Assembly (NCBI GenBank): GCA_026014815.1
Contig: JAOZHP010000151.1
Coordinates: 123,458-187,457, forward strand
Source of the DNA: Candidatus Bathyarchaeota archaeon
Lineage (GTDB): Archaea; Thermoproteota; Bathyarchaeia; TCS64
Reading direction: 5' to 3'
Length of the DNA: 64,000 nucleotides
In this document: positions 33,342 to 42,024 of the stretch, piece by piece
Position numbering within the stretch: the first letter of the stretch is position 1
Layout: each line of letters begins with the position of its first letter
Notes under the pieces: model-generated
The model's input: the letters and a program-made list of their open reading frames with translations, nothing else
Database searches by the model: none
What the model was told of the DNA's origin: nothing
Made by a program: the position numbers and the translations under genes

Positions 33342-33701
33342 TTACTCTGACTCGACCAACTGGACCAGGAACCCGTTGGGGTCACGGAGAGTGATGATCT
33401 TGCGCTTAGTCTCCTTGTTCACCACTGGGCCGTCGATCTCGTAGCCTTTCTCGCTGAGCCGGGCGAATGCCTCGTCTACGTCATCCACCAGCATGGCAAA
33501 GTGGCTGTACCCCGGATTATCAGCGGCCTTGGTCTTGTTCAGGTCTATGGTGAACCCGAAGTCCGTTTTAAGTTGCGCCGCCTCACGGCCGCCGTGCTCC
33601 AGTTTGTGCACGAACTCGAATCCCAGATCCTTGTAGAACTCGATGTACTTGTCTAGATCCGTGGCGAAGAAATGCATGTGATCTACTTTCAGAATCTTCA
33701 T
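33342..33701 (-). CDS. VOC (glyoxalase/bleomycin-resistance) family protein
   Basis: Small two-repeat betaalphabetabetabeta protein. It begins KVDHMHFFATDLDKYIEFYKDLGFEFVHKL, with a second repeat HFAMLVDDVDEAFARLSEKGYEI ending in LRDPNGFLVQLVE. His and Glu residues at the usual metal positions are present (HMHFF, HFAM, VQLVE). Such proteins isomerise or break down methylglyoxal or act as metal-dependent lyases or dioxygenases; the substrate cannot be told. I take the ATG at 33701; a TTG at 33710 is also in frame. About 120 residues is typical. Confidence 0.88.
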   Translation of the reverse strand: MKILKVDHMHFFATDLDKYIEFYKDLGFEFVHKLEHGGREAAQLKTDFGFTIDLNKTKAADNPGYSHFAMLVDDVDEAFARLSEKGYEIDGPVVNKETKRKIITLRDPNGFLVQLVESE

Positions 33702-33786
33702 CTTAGGCAAGTATTGCCTCCACTATGATATGAAATCACCCAGTATGCCCAAGTTTTATTTACGAATCTTTACATAAATATGACAG

Positions 33787-34812
33787 ATGTCCTCCCTCAC
33801 TGCAATAAGTAATTTCGCTGTCACCAATCAATGCAACGGCAAATGCAATATGTGTAACATCTGGAAGATGGAGCCAACGGAAAACACGGACATTGACAAG
33901 ATAACAGGGTTTTTCCACGAAAACAAGGACAGCCTCAGGGGCGTAAAGTTCATCCAGCTCACAGGTGGGGAGCCGTTTCTCAGAGATGACCTCCCTGATA
34001 TCGCATCTGTCGTACACGAGACAATGCCTGGCTGCATGATCTGGTTACCTACCAACGGTCTGCTTCCTGAGAAGATCATCGAGATCACACAACAGACGCT
34101 CATTCGGAATGACGATATCCGGCTCGGCGTAACGGTGTCGTTGGATGGTGAGGGAGAGTACCATGATATCCAGAGGGGGATCGACGGCAGCTTCAAGTTG
34201 GCGATGAAGACCCTCATGGAGTTAAAGAAAGTCAAGAAATATTTTCCAAACCTCCACTTATCAACAGGGTTCACCTTAACCGCCTCTAACTACAAGCAAG
34301 CACCGCTAATCCAGAAAAGAACGTATAGACATGGAGCAGATTTCAGTGTAAGACCTGTCAACATCAGCGAGCATTACTATCAGAACCTCGGAGACAAGAG
34401 AGTACTTGACCTTGAAGACTTGAACTCTATCATTAAACAGATGGCTTACAGCGTCCAAAAAGAGAAGGGAATACTGGGAGGCTTGACCACCCTAGCTTAT
34501 CTGCAAGGAGTCCACGAGTTTCTCAACGAAGGTCGAACCCTCGCCTGCTCCGCTGCATCAGAGTCCATCTACATCGATTCAGCAGGCGACGTATACCCCT
34601 GCATAGTCATGAATCACCTTCTCGGGAACATATATGAGAACTCACTAAAAGAGATCCTGGCCTCAGAGGAAACAAAGAAAGCGCGAATAATAATCAGTGA
34701 ATTAAAATGCCCGACATGCTGGCTTGAATGCGACGCATACAGGGACGTAAGAAAAGACGGGGGAAGGCTCCTCAGAGCCTACTTCTGGTCACTTAACCGG
34801 TTCTCATTATAA
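33787..34812 (+). CDS. Radical SAM protein with SPASM-like C-terminal cysteines
   Basis: Residues 12-29 hold the radical-SAM cluster motif CNGKCNMC. QLTGGEPFLRDDL is the SAM-binding GGE motif, and TNGLLPEKI and SLDGEGEYHDIQRG follow in the expected order. The C-terminus has CSAASESIYIDSAGDVYPC and CPTCWLEC, a SPASM/twitch-like auxiliary cluster, as in peptide- and protein-modifying enzymes. No precursor peptide gene is seen next to it. An AT-rich TTTTATTTA near 33754 lies at leaderless distance from the ATG at 33787. Its end overlaps the parvulin gene tail to tail by 20 bases. Substrate unknown. Confidence 0.85.
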   Translation: MSSLTAISNFAVTNQCNGKCNMCNIWKMEPTENTDIDKITGFFHENKDSLRGVKFIQLTGGEPFLRDDLPDIASVVHETMPGCMIWLPTNGLLPEKIIEITQQTLIRNDDIRLGVTVSLDGEGEYHDIQRGIDGSFKLAMKTLMELKKVKKYFPNLHLSTGFTLTASNYKQAPLIQKRTYRHGADFSVRPVNISEHYYQNLGDKRVLDLEDLNSIIKQMAYSVQKEKGILGGLTTLAYLQGVHEFLNEGRTLACSAASESIYIDSAGDVYPCIVMNHLLGNIYENSLKEILASEETKKARIIISELKCPTCWLECDAYRDVRKDGGRLLRAYFWSLNRFSL

Positions 34813-35071
34813 CGTGGTAGCCAAACTGGGTTCTAACAGGCTCCTTGCTAGTCTCACCCACGTTTAAAGCGAAAGCAGTCGTCTCGAAGGGCTTGACCAT
34901 CTGACCTCTACCGAAGCTACCGAGGTCACCGCCCCTTTTACTGGAGGGACAGGTGCTGTACTTTTTCGCTAGCTCCTTGAAGTTTCCACCTTTCTTCAGC
35001 TCTTCAAGCACGTTGAGGATCTGGCTGTGCTTCTCAACTAGGATGTGAGATGCTCTGATCTTACTTGCCAT
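34793..35071 (-). CDS. Parvulin-type peptidyl-prolyl isomerase
   Basis: A single PpiC/rotamase domain of 92 residues, the size of E. coli parvulin. RASHILVEKHSQ, KKYSTCPSSKRGGDLGSFGRGQM and VRTQFGYHVIM are the family signature and contain the two active-site His residues and the Cys. The protein has no signal peptide and should be cytosolic. I start at ATG 35071; a TTG at 35086 is in frame. It is the second isomerase in the window, after the membrane-anchored cyclophilin at 21599. Confidence 0.93.
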   Translation of the reverse strand: MASKIRASHILVEKHSQILNVLEELKKGGNFKELAKKYSTCPSSKRGGDLGSFGRGQMVKPFETTAFALNVGETSKEPVRTQFGYHVIMRTG

Positions 35072-35125
35072 ATCTATCGGAGACAAATCGCTATGGGGCT
35101 TGATAAAGATTAAGGGAAAAAGGGA

Positions 35126-36271
35126 TTACTGAACGAAGGGCTGCTTGTGCCGCAGGATAGCGTCCACTACCTCTGGACGCATCTGGGTCTCGTCAGGTCT
35201 CTTTTTCTCGGTGAGGAGTTGCCTCATCACCCTGCCCCTGTAGTTGCTGTGATCCTCAGGGCCGTGTGGGCAGATCTTGTCGTTCTGGGGTCCTCCGCAC
35301 TTGTTGCAGTGGAAGAAGTTCCTGAAGAAGATGGGCATCACTCCAAGGTCAGGGTATTCCTCGAATATCTCCTGTGCATCGAAGGGTCCATAGTAGTCGC
35401 CTACACCTGCGTGGTCCCTGCCTACGATGAAGTGGCTGCAGCCATAGTTTTTCCGTATGATGGCGTGGTGAATCGCCTCCTTGGGTCCGGCATACCTCAT
35501 CTCCATCTCAAGGGTGACCAGTGCAGCGGAGTTCCTGAGGAAGTAGTACTCTATCAGCGCCTCATAACTCTCCAAGATAACCTGATCCGTAAAGTCACCG
35601 GCCTTCTTCTTACCTATCAACGGGTTGATGAATAAGCCATCCACGAAGGAGAGAGCCGTCTTCTGAACGTACTCGTGCCCAATGTGAGGAGCATTCCGCG
35701 TCTGGAACCCAGCTATAGACCTCCAGCCTTTCTCCTTGAAAAGGAAACGTGTCTCCCTAGGCTTCAACCTGAACTTGGGGAACATGCCGGGATGCTCGTT
35801 GAATACCTCGATGAAGCCACCTACGAGTACGTTGTTCAGCCCGTTAGTCTTCGCGACGCCTGGATGAGCAGCATCAAGAGTCCTGTAGACGCTCTGATTG
35901 TGCTTCTCCTTGTCCAGACTGAAAGTCTCCTCGACCTTGAGAGTCGCGAAGCTGTCACCATTCGATGTGAGAACAACCGTGTCTCCCTCAGCGAGTTTCT
36001 GTGATGTCTCCATGCTCACATCCAGTATGATTGGGATAGTCCATGGGATGTCGTTAGACAGCCTTCCCTTCTCTAGGACGCTGAGATAATCATTCTGCGT
36101 CAATGGGCCTTTCAAGGGACTGTATAAGCCGAAAGCGATGTTCTCAAAGTCCAGCCTAAGCTCATGACTTACATCGATATGCGTTAGCTCAGCAGCCCCT
36201 TTTTTTACTTCCTGCTGTTTGTCCTCCAGTGTTAAGCGGTTCACTAGTTTTCCGCCGTGAGGTCGTGTCAT
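35126..36271 (-). CDS. sat: Sulfate adenylyltransferase (ATP sulfurylase)
   Basis: Makes adenosine 5'-phosphosulfate from sulfate and ATP, or runs the reverse in sulfur oxidisers. About 381 residues, single-domain archaeal form. N-terminal MTRPHGGKLVNR is typical. The active-site GFQTRNAPHIGHEYVQK replaces the common QTRNPxHRAHE by small changes (P to A, R to I) but keeps both His. IVGRDHAGVGDYYGPFDAQ is the other conserved block. CNKCGG with a later Cys and His is the zinc site of archaeal and bacterial Sat. No APS reductase or kinase is in the window. The gene begins right at the end of the small RHH gene (an in-frame GTG 36280 overlaps it by 4 bases). Confidence 0.94.
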   Translation of the reverse strand: MTRPHGGKLVNRLTLEDKQQEVKKGAAELTHIDVSHELRLDFENIAFGLYSPLKGPLTQNDYLSVLEKGRLSNDIPWTIPIILDVSMETSQKLAEGDTVVLTSNGDSFATLKVEETFSLDKEKHNQSVYRTLDAAHPGVAKTNGLNNVLVGGFIEVFNEHPGMFPKFRLKPRETRFLFKEKGWRSIAGFQTRNAPHIGHEYVQKTALSFVDGLFINPLIGKKKAGDFTDQVILESYEALIEYYFLRNSAALVTLEMEMRYAGPKEAIHHAIIRKNYGCSHFIVGRDHAGVGDYYGPFDAQEIFEEYPDLGVMPIFFRNFFHCNKCGGPQNDKICPHGPEDHSNYRGRVMRQLLTEKKRPDETQMRPEVVDAILRHKQPFVQ

Positions 36272-36276
36272 ACACT

Positions 36277-36480
36277 TCACTCGATGTACCCGAGGCGCCT
36301 GAGGCGCTCACGGATTATTTTTTCCTCTTCCTCAGAGTACTCGGACTCCTCTGGGAACTCGTTCTCCAGCATGAGGGTGATGTACTCCTCTACGCTAGTA
36401 ATGCTCGTGCCCGCTATCTTTTCCTCCACCTTATTGTAGAGTTCACGGGGAACCATGACTGATATTTTCTCCTCAGACAT
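36277..36480 (-). CDS. Small ribbon-helix-helix protein upstream of sat
   Basis: A 67-residue protein with an RHH pattern: short beta strand KISVMVPRELYNKVEEKI, then helices TSVEEYITLMLENEF. The C-terminal third is very acidic, with SEYSEEEEKIIRERLRRLGYIE, a helix seen on several archaeal RHH proteins. It is coupled to sat by position and may regulate it, or it may be an antitoxin-type regulator without a toxin. No separate promoter for sat is evident, so both share a transcript. Confidence 0.75.
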   Translation of the reverse strand: MSEEKISVMVPRELYNKVEEKIAGTSITSVEEYITLMLENEFPEESEYSEEEEKIIRERLRRLGYIE

Positions 36481-36578
36481 ATACCTCGCCTTGAATCACA
36501 GAATCTCATCGCCACGTAATATAACTGTTATTCAATGAAACACGGCTGCAAACCAGCTCACGCCGCAAGGGAGATATG

Positions 36579-36587
36579 TATTTAAGA
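36579..36587 (+). promoter_or_regulatory. TATA-like box for aIF2 gamma
   Basis: GTATTTAAG lies about 48 bases before the ATC at 36631 and predicts a transcript start near 36609, giving a leader of about 20 bases that contains the Shine-Dalgarno sequence. Confidence 0.5.
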
Positions 36588-36617
36588 TAAGACTCCGTAC
36601 AGAAACCACTAACCACA

Positions 36618-36623
36618 GGGGAG
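36618..36623 (+). promoter_or_regulatory. Shine-Dalgarno sequence selecting a non-canonical ATC start for aIF2 gamma
   Basis: GGGGAG ends 7 bases before ATC 36631. The reading frame is closed by TAA at 36610-36612, and between that stop and the G-domain the only codons available are CCA, CAG, GGG, AGA, ATA, ATC, ATC. No ATG, GTG or TTG exists there. Confidence 0.6.
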
Positions 36624-36630
36624 AATAATC

Positions 36631-37869
36631 ATCGCCAAGCTACCACGCCAACCGGAAATCAACATAGGCACCATCGGTCACGTAGACCACGGAAAGACAA
36701 CCCTAGTTCAAGCTCTCACAGGTCAGTGGGCTAGCCGCCACAGCGAGGAGCTTAAACGGGGCATCACTATCAAGCTTGGCTACGCCGACACCGCCATCTA
36801 CAAGTGCCCTGACTGCGACGAGCCTTTCTGTTACTGTGTGACCAAGGATTGTCCCCACTGTGGCTCCGAGGCAGAGCTACAGCGAACCATCAGCTTCGTT
36901 GACGCCCCGGGTCACGAGATACTGATGGCAACCATGCTCAGCGGGGCGGCAGTGATGGACGGAGCAATACTTGTCATCGCAGCCAACGAAGAGTGCCCCC
37001 AGCCCCAGACGAGGGAGCACCTTGCCGCAATCGAGGCCGTAGGCCTCAAGAATCTGATCATCGTACAGAACAAGATCGACCTCGTTAACAGAGAGGCCTC
37101 CATCGAGAACTATGATCAGATCAAACGCTTCGTGAAGGGAACCATAGCTGAGAATGCTCCAATTATACCGGTGAGCGCCCAGCAGGTAGTGAACGTGGAC
37201 CTCTTGATACAGGCCATGGAGGAGTACCTCCCCAACCCAGTACGAGACTCTAGCCTGCCCCCGAGGATGCATATAATCCGCAGCTTCGATGTGAACAAGC
37301 CGGGCACTGTTATCGACGATATGGTAGGCGGAGTGCTTGGAGGCAGCATCACACGAGGCAGCTTCAAGATGGGCGACGAGATAGAGATCAGGCCTGGTTT
37401 ACCTCAAAGGGTCAAGAACAGGATAAGAATGAAGCCTCTCCACACTGAGATCACGAGTCTACACGTGGGCGGTACCGCCGTGGATGACGCGCTCCCGGGC
37501 GGCCTCGCAGGCGTTGGGACAATGCTTGACCCCTCATTAACAAAGTCTGATGGACTTGTAGGTAGCTTGATCGGTAAACCTGACACGCTTCCACCGGTCC
37601 TCGACAAACTGAGCCTAGACTATGAGCTCTTCGAAAACGTCGTGGGCAGCAGGGTCGCCGAGAAAGTAGCCAAGATAGCGAAGGGTGAGAAGCTTCTGCT
37701 GAACGTGGGCACGGCCAAGACCATGGGAGAAGTCTCGAATGTAAAGAAGAGAGTGATGGAGACCGCGTTGAGTATCCCAGTGTGCGCCGAGCCAGGTGAC
37801 CGCGTCGCCATCAGCAGACGCATAGGCAGCAGGTGGAGACTCATAGGTGTCGGCACCATCAACAAGTAG
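36631..37869 (+). CDS. eif2g: Translation initiation factor aIF2 gamma subunit, apparently starting at ATC
   Basis: GTPase that brings initiator Met-tRNA to the ribosome. The N-terminus from ATC is (M)AKLPRQPEINIGTIGHVDHGKTT, identical in layout to other archaeal gamma subunits, followed by RGITIKLGY (switch 1), a zinc-knuckle CPDC...CPHC insert, FVDAPGHEIL (switch 2), VQNKIDLV and two beta-barrel domains ending WRLIGVGTINK. From ATC it has 412 residues, the normal length. The first ATG-type start in frame (GTG 36838) would remove the P-loop and zinc knuckle. The start codon must be ATC 36631 (or 36628, or ATA 36625). The PIN gene begins inside its last 23 bases. Confidence 0.92.
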   Translation: MAKLPRQPEINIGTIGHVDHGKTTLVQALTGQWASRHSEELKRGITIKLGYADTAIYKCPDCDEPFCYCVTKDCPHCGSEAELQRTISFVDAPGHEILMATMLSGAAVMDGAILVIAANEECPQPQTREHLAAIEAVGLKNLIIVQNKIDLVNREASIENYDQIKRFVKGTIAENAPIIPVSAQQVVNVDLLIQAMEEYLPNPVRDSSLPPRMHIIRSFDVNKPGTVIDDMVGGVLGGSITRGSFKMGDEIEIRPGLPQRVKNRIRMKPLHTEITSLHVGGTAVDDALPGGLAGVGTMLDPSLTKSDGLVGSLIGKPDTLPPVLDKLSLDYELFENVVGSRVAEKVAKIAKGEKLLLNVGTAKTMGEVSNVKKRVMETALSIPVCAEPGDRVAISRRIGSRWRLIGVGTINK

Positions 37870-38263
37870 ACCCCCCCAAGGCATCCTTTTTGACACTAAT
37901 TTTCTTCTAGTACCAATTCGATTTGGCGTAGATATTTTCAGTGAATCTGAGCGAACCATCAACACCATCGTAGAGTTTCTCGTAACCCCCGGGGTTCTCC
38001 AAGAGATAGAGTACCTAAAAAAGACCGCGAAACCCTCGTTCAGGAGGGACCTAGAGTTCGCTGAGAAGATAGCATCACAATGCAGAGTCCTCGACGAGGA
38101 AGTGAATCCCAGTGAGAAAGTGGATGATTCCATCGTGAGGATCGCGTCCAAGCTTGGCTTAATCGTGGGAACTACTGACGCTGAGTTGAGGAAAAAACTG
38201 AGGGCGGAAGGCGTGAAAGTGCTTGTCTTGAGGCAGCGCAGATACCTTGAACTCGACGGCTAG
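37847..38263 (+). CDS. PIN-domain protein, Fcf1/Utp24-like, next to aIF2 gamma
   Basis: Putative rRNA-processing endonuclease of the PIN fold. GILFDTNFLLVPIRFGVDIF supplies the first acidic residue, EIEYLKK the second, and DDSIVRIASKLGLIVGTTDAELRKKLR the last two. At 138 residues it is the short archaeal form, without a Zn ribbon. The GTG start at 37847 overlaps the end of aIF2 gamma by 23 bases, so it is co-transcribed. A PIN gene behind aIF2 gamma is a known archaeal arrangement and suggests a ribosome-assembly role. Confidence 0.85.
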   Translation: MSAPSTSRPPQGILFDTNFLLVPIRFGVDIFSESERTINTIVEFLVTPGVLQEIEYLKKTAKPSFRRDLEFAEKIASQCRVLDEEVNPSEKVDDSIVRIASKLGLIVGTTDAELRKKLRAEGVKVLVLRQRRYLELDG

Positions 38264-38391
38264 ACTGTGTGTAGTACTATTTTTAACTAATTATCGTTAA
38301 TTCTCGACGGAGGAGTTTTAAGCTACCTTTCAATCACATTGGGGAAAATAGAGTCTAAGACTCTGCGATATCACGTTCGACGGTGTAAAAG

Positions 38392-41151
38392 TTGGAGAAA
38401 AAGGACTGGCACGCTTCTGAAGTCGAAGATGTAATGACCGCGCTTGAGACAAGCAGGCAAGGCATCACAGACGAGGAAGCAGCGAAAAGACTCGAAATAT
38501 ACGGTCCCAACGAGCTTAAGGAGGAGAAGAAGAAGCAATGGTATCACCTCCTATGGGAGCAGTTCACTAGCATACTCGTCATTGTACTTATCATAGCTGC
38601 AATAGTCTCCGGTTACCTAGCCATAATGGAAGACGAGCCCTTGACGGACGCAATCGTTATCCTGATCATCGTTGTGATGAACGCCATCCTAGGCTTTGTA
38701 CAGGAATACCGCGCTGAACAAGCCGTAGAGGCTTTGAAGGCCATGGTCTCCCCCCATGTACTGGTTTTAAGGGGAGGAAAAGAAGAGTCAATAGACTCCA
38801 AGGACCTTGTCCCGGGTGACATCGTGCTCCTCGAGGCGGGAAGCCGTGTACCGGCGGACAGCCGTCTTATCGAGGCGGCGAACCTTGAAGTAGACGAGGC
38901 TGCACTCACAGGCGAGTCCATGCCAGTGTCAAAGAGACTTATCCCCGTTGCTGTGGACGCGGGCATCGGTGACCAGAAAAACATGGTCTTCATGGGCACT
39001 GTCGTCACTAATGGCCGTGCGGTAGCTGTCGTAACTGACACCGGGATGAGCAGCCAGTTCGGAAAGATCGCTGGCATGGTCCAAGCAATAGACGTTGAGG
39101 AGCCGCCGCTTCGCCGGAAAATGGAGAAAATGGGCAAGCAGTTGACCGCCATTAGTGTAGTGTTGACGGTCTTCGTGTTCTTTGTACTGTGGTTCGTCCA
39201 TGACAGGACTCTCAAAGAAGTCTTCATGACTAGTATTAGCCTAGCTGTTTCAGCTATCCCTGAGGGTCTACCCGCTGTGCTAACCATTACTCTCGCTCTG
39301 GGAACCGCTAAGTTGGCGAGACAGAAGGCTATCGTGAGGAAACTCGCAAGTGTAGAGACCCTCGGAAGCACCACTGTAATCTGTAGCGATAAAACAGGCA
39401 CTCTCACAAAGAACGAGATGACTGTAACGAAGCTAAGCACACAGAATCGTCATGTTACTATAACAGGCGCAGGGTATGTCCCTGAAGGTACATTCAAAGA
39501 GAATGATGTAACTATCGATGCTTTATCTGATCCACACATCGGCCTACTTCTTAGGATTGGAGCTCTAAATAATGATGCCCACATACAGAAAAATAATGGA
39601 GCATGGGTGTGTTTCGGTGACCCAACCGAGGGAGCTCTACTTGTCGCCGCTATTAAATCCGGGTTAGAACTAGCTGCACTCAAGGAGAGCTATCCGAGAG
39701 TAGCTGAATTGCCCTTTGACTCAACACGTAAAAGAATGACAACGATCCATCGGACCCCTGAGGGAAGACTCGTCGCGTATGTGAAGGGTGCCCCTGAGAT
39801 TATCATGGAGCATAGTAGAAGCCTTCAGGACGGAGACGCTGTTAGGGATATTACCATTGACGACTTGAAGAAGAATCAAGACGAGATGGACGCCATGGCG
39901 GCTGACGCCTTACGTGTACTTGCGCTCAGCTACAAGTGGCTCCCCGATGACTACGACCTCGAAAACCTCGAGGTTGAGAATGTTGAGAACCATCTGGTCT
40001 TCGTCGGGATACAGGGAATGATAGACCCTGCCCGTGAGGAAGTACCCAGCGCAATAAATACCGCTCAGCAAGCGGGAATTCGAACAGTCATGGTCACCGG
40101 TGACCATAGAATCACCGCTGTCGCCATCGCCAAGGAAATTGGAATTCTAAGTGAACAAACAGACGGCTCTGTGCTGGAGGGCATAGAGATAGAGTCTATG
40201 AGCGACGACGAGCTTGACGACGTAATCGAGAATGTACGCGTATGCGCCCGTGTGAGCCCTGAGCACAAAATGAGAATCGCTCAGAGCCTCAAACGGCTTG
40301 GCCACATCGTCGCCATGACAGGTGACGGCGTCAATGACGCACCTGCGTTGAAGGCGGCTGATATCGGCATAGCGATGGGTATCAAGGGCACTGACGTAAC
40401 AAAGGAGGCCAGTGACATGGTGTTGGAGGACGATAACTTCGCCACCATCGTCAGGGCTATCAGGGGTGGCCGTGAGATCTATGACAACATCAGCAAGTAC
40501 ATCAGGCTGATGCTTGCTGCGAACTTTGATGAGTTCATCGAGATCACTGTTACCGCAGTTCTCGGTCTACCTGTACCGTTCCTGCCTATTCATGTGCTCT
40601 GGGTAAACCTTGTAACCGACGGTCTTCCGGCCGTCGCGCTAAGTATAGACCCTGCTGACCCTGATATCATGAGATATCCACCTCGTGACCCTAAGGAGGG
40701 CATGCTGAAACGGTTCTGGAGGTTCATATTGTTCGCTGCGCTGGTTGACTTTATCAGCGACTTCATACCGTTCTTCTATACATACATCAACGTCGCCATG
40801 AACACGGGAGACTGGGACCTAGCTGCAACGACAGCGAGGACGGTCGCGTTCACGAGCATCGTGTTTTTCGAGTTCCTGCTTGCGTATCAGTGCAGGAGCG
40901 AGACAAAGCACATATTCCAGCTAGGCTGGAAGGGCTTTACGGCGAACAAGATGCTCTTTGTGTCGGTAATGGTAGGCTTGATTCTTCAATTAATGATACT
41001 GTACATACCTTTCCTGAATGAGATCTTCCATGTGGTGCCGTTGACACCGTTCCAACTCTTCTACTGTTTCGCTGGAAGCCTCACAGCTTTCCTCATCGTG
41101 CCTCAACGCCTCATCCCGAAGCGCAAGTACGTGGAGCATAGAATAAAGTAA
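38392..41151 (+). CDS. P-type calcium-transporting ATPase (SERCA/PMR1-like)
   Basis: ATP-driven cation pump of 919 residues and about ten transmembrane helices. ALTGESMPV is the actuator motif. CSDKTGTLTKNEMTV holds the phosphorylated Asp. KGAPEIIMEH, DPAREEV, TGDHRIT and TGDGVNDAPALKAADIG complete the nucleotide and hinge motifs. IPEGLPAVLTITLALG in helix 4 and NLVTDGLPAVALSIDP in helix 6 are the calcium-site helices of type IIA pumps. The N-terminal cation ATPase domain HASEVEDVMTALETS is present. The start is a TTG at 38392. A stem-loop terminator follows. It probably exports Ca2+ from the cytosol. Confidence 0.92.
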   Translation: MEKKDWHASEVEDVMTALETSRQGITDEEAAKRLEIYGPNELKEEKKKQWYHLLWEQFTSILVIVLIIAAIVSGYLAIMEDEPLTDAIVILIIVVMNAILGFVQEYRAEQAVEALKAMVSPHVLVLRGGKEESIDSKDLVPGDIVLLEAGSRVPADSRLIEAANLEVDEAALTGESMPVSKRLIPVAVDAGIGDQKNMVFMGTVVTNGRAVAVVTDTGMSSQFGKIAGMVQAIDVEEPPLRRKMEKMGKQLTAISVVLTVFVFFVLWFVHDRTLKEVFMTSISLAVSAIPEGLPAVLTITLALGTAKLARQKAIVRKLASVETLGSTTVICSDKTGTLTKNEMTVTKLSTQNRHVTITGAGYVPEGTFKENDVTIDALSDPHIGLLLRIGALNNDAHIQKNNGAWVCFGDPTEGALLVAAIKSGLELAALKESYPRVAELPFDSTRKRMTTIHRTPEGRLVAYVKGAPEIIMEHSRSLQDGDAVRDITIDDLKKNQDEMDAMAADALRVLALSYKWLPDDYDLENLEVENVENHLVFVGIQGMIDPAREEVPSAINTAQQAGIRTVMVTGDHRITAVAIAKEIGILSEQTDGSVLEGIEIESMSDDELDDVIENVRVCARVSPEHKMRIAQSLKRLGHIVAMTGDGVNDAPALKAADIGIAMGIKGTDVTKEASDMVLEDDNFATIVRAIRGGREIYDNISKYIRLMLAANFDEFIEITVTAVLGLPVPFLPIHVLWVNLVTDGLPAVALSIDPADPDIMRYPPRDPKEGMLKRFWRFILFAALVDFISDFIPFFYTYINVAMNTGDWDLAATTARTVAFTSIVFFEFLLAYQCRSETKHIFQLGWKGFTANKMLFVSVMVGLILQLMILYIPFLNEIFHVVPLTPFQLFYCFAGSLTAFLIVPQRLIPKRKYVEHRIK

Positions 41152-41174
41152 GAGTGAGTTTCACTCTTTTATTT
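41150..41174 (+). terminator. Stem-loop and T-run after the P-type ATPase gene
   Basis: An 8-bp perfect stem, AAGAGTGA at 41150-41157 and TCACTCTT at 41161-41168, separated by the loop GTT, is followed by a T-rich tract (TTATTTTTT). The stem begins within the stop codon, so it looks like an intrinsic-type terminator. Confidence 0.65.
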
Positions 41175-41213
41175 TTTAGAAACCATTCATTCTTGTTCGA
41201 ACAACAAACGGGT

Positions 41214-41810
41214 TCAATATGAGATCAAATAGTTCTGCCAGTCAAGCCGTAGCTCAGGCCATCTCTGTGTCGCTTGATAGATGATGTCTGCCTCTACCTC
41301 CGCGTCCAGTATCGCCCGATGTGGGTGATCAAGGTTCTGACCCGGGTAAAAGAATCTAAACGCCTCGGTTACCTTGGGTCTCTTAATGCTTGTCCCATCA
41401 GGGAAAGGTATCTTGAGAAAAGACTTCAACGTGAAGGGTGGGTCCCAGAACTTCCTAGGGATTTTTATCCCCCTAGAGGGGTGTTCTAGTCGTTTCAAGT
41501 CAAATTCATGCCACCATGAAGTAGTGGGGTACTTGTCGAACAAGCTTTGAAGCTTTGCCTTGAACTCGTTCAAGTGTGGCGCTGAACTGACTTCATCATG
41601 TGTTAGACTGCTGTTCCTGAATATCCATGACTCGGGGCTACAGACTTTGTTCTCCGAGCAAACCTCGTTGAATAATTGTTCTACTCGTCCTGACTCTAAA
41701 TCGAGTTTCACAACTCCGATCTCTGTGATTACGCTATTGTCGAGGATACGCAAATCGTCTAATCTGGGGTCGTGAGCCGCTGTCTCTATATCAACGACTA
41801 AAATTTCCAT
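41214..41810 (-). CDS. DEDDh 3'-5' exonuclease domain protein (DnaQ-like)
   Basis: A 198-residue exonuclease-fold protein. Motif ExoI is VVDIETAAHD, ExoII TSWWHEFDLKRLE, and ExoIII HRAILDAEVEADII with the His-Asp pair of the DEDDh type. It is stand-alone, not fused to a polymerase or helicase. It could act on RNA or DNA ends; a proofreading partner for the exonuclease-deficient PolB is possible, but no linkage in the sequence supports this (the genes are 12 kb apart). The ATG at 41810 is the start. Confidence 0.85.
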   Translation of the reverse strand: MEILVVDIETAAHDPRLDDLRILDNSVITEIGVVKLDLESGRVEQLFNEVCSENKVCSPESWIFRNSSLTHDEVSSAPHLNEFKAKLQSLFDKYPTTSWWHEFDLKRLEHPSRGIKIPRKFWDPPFTLKSFLKIPFPDGTSIKRPKVTEAFRFFYPGQNLDHPHRAILDAEVEADIIYQATQRWPELRLDWQNYLISY

Positions 41811-42024
41811 GGTTCAAGATACTTGGGTACTCCTTTATACTTTCTCTAACTGGATGGTAGTACCCATTTTATCTGAAAACAAGGGACATTTACTCGTAGA
41901 ACAGAATATTATGCATTTTCGTCGCTGGAATGGCGACCGCGTAATCTTCTACCAATCTTTATATAATATTAAGGGGCTTTCTTTTCGTTAATTCATAAAA
42001 TATCAGTGAAGAGGTAGTATCACT
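41811..42024. other. Intergenic region before the pyrophosphatase gene
   Basis: The region has a strong AT-rich box, TTTATATAATATT at 41958-41970, and AGAGGT at 42011-42016, a Shine-Dalgarno-like sequence 8 bases before the TTG at 42025. The predicted transcript start is near 41990. A 60-residue open frame (41809-41991) has no protein features and is ignored. Confidence 0.5.

Noticed and set aside
41214..41810. DEDDh exonuclease as the missing proofreading subunit of the divergent PolB
   Set aside because: The two genes are 12 kb apart with unrelated genes between; no sequence evidence links them.
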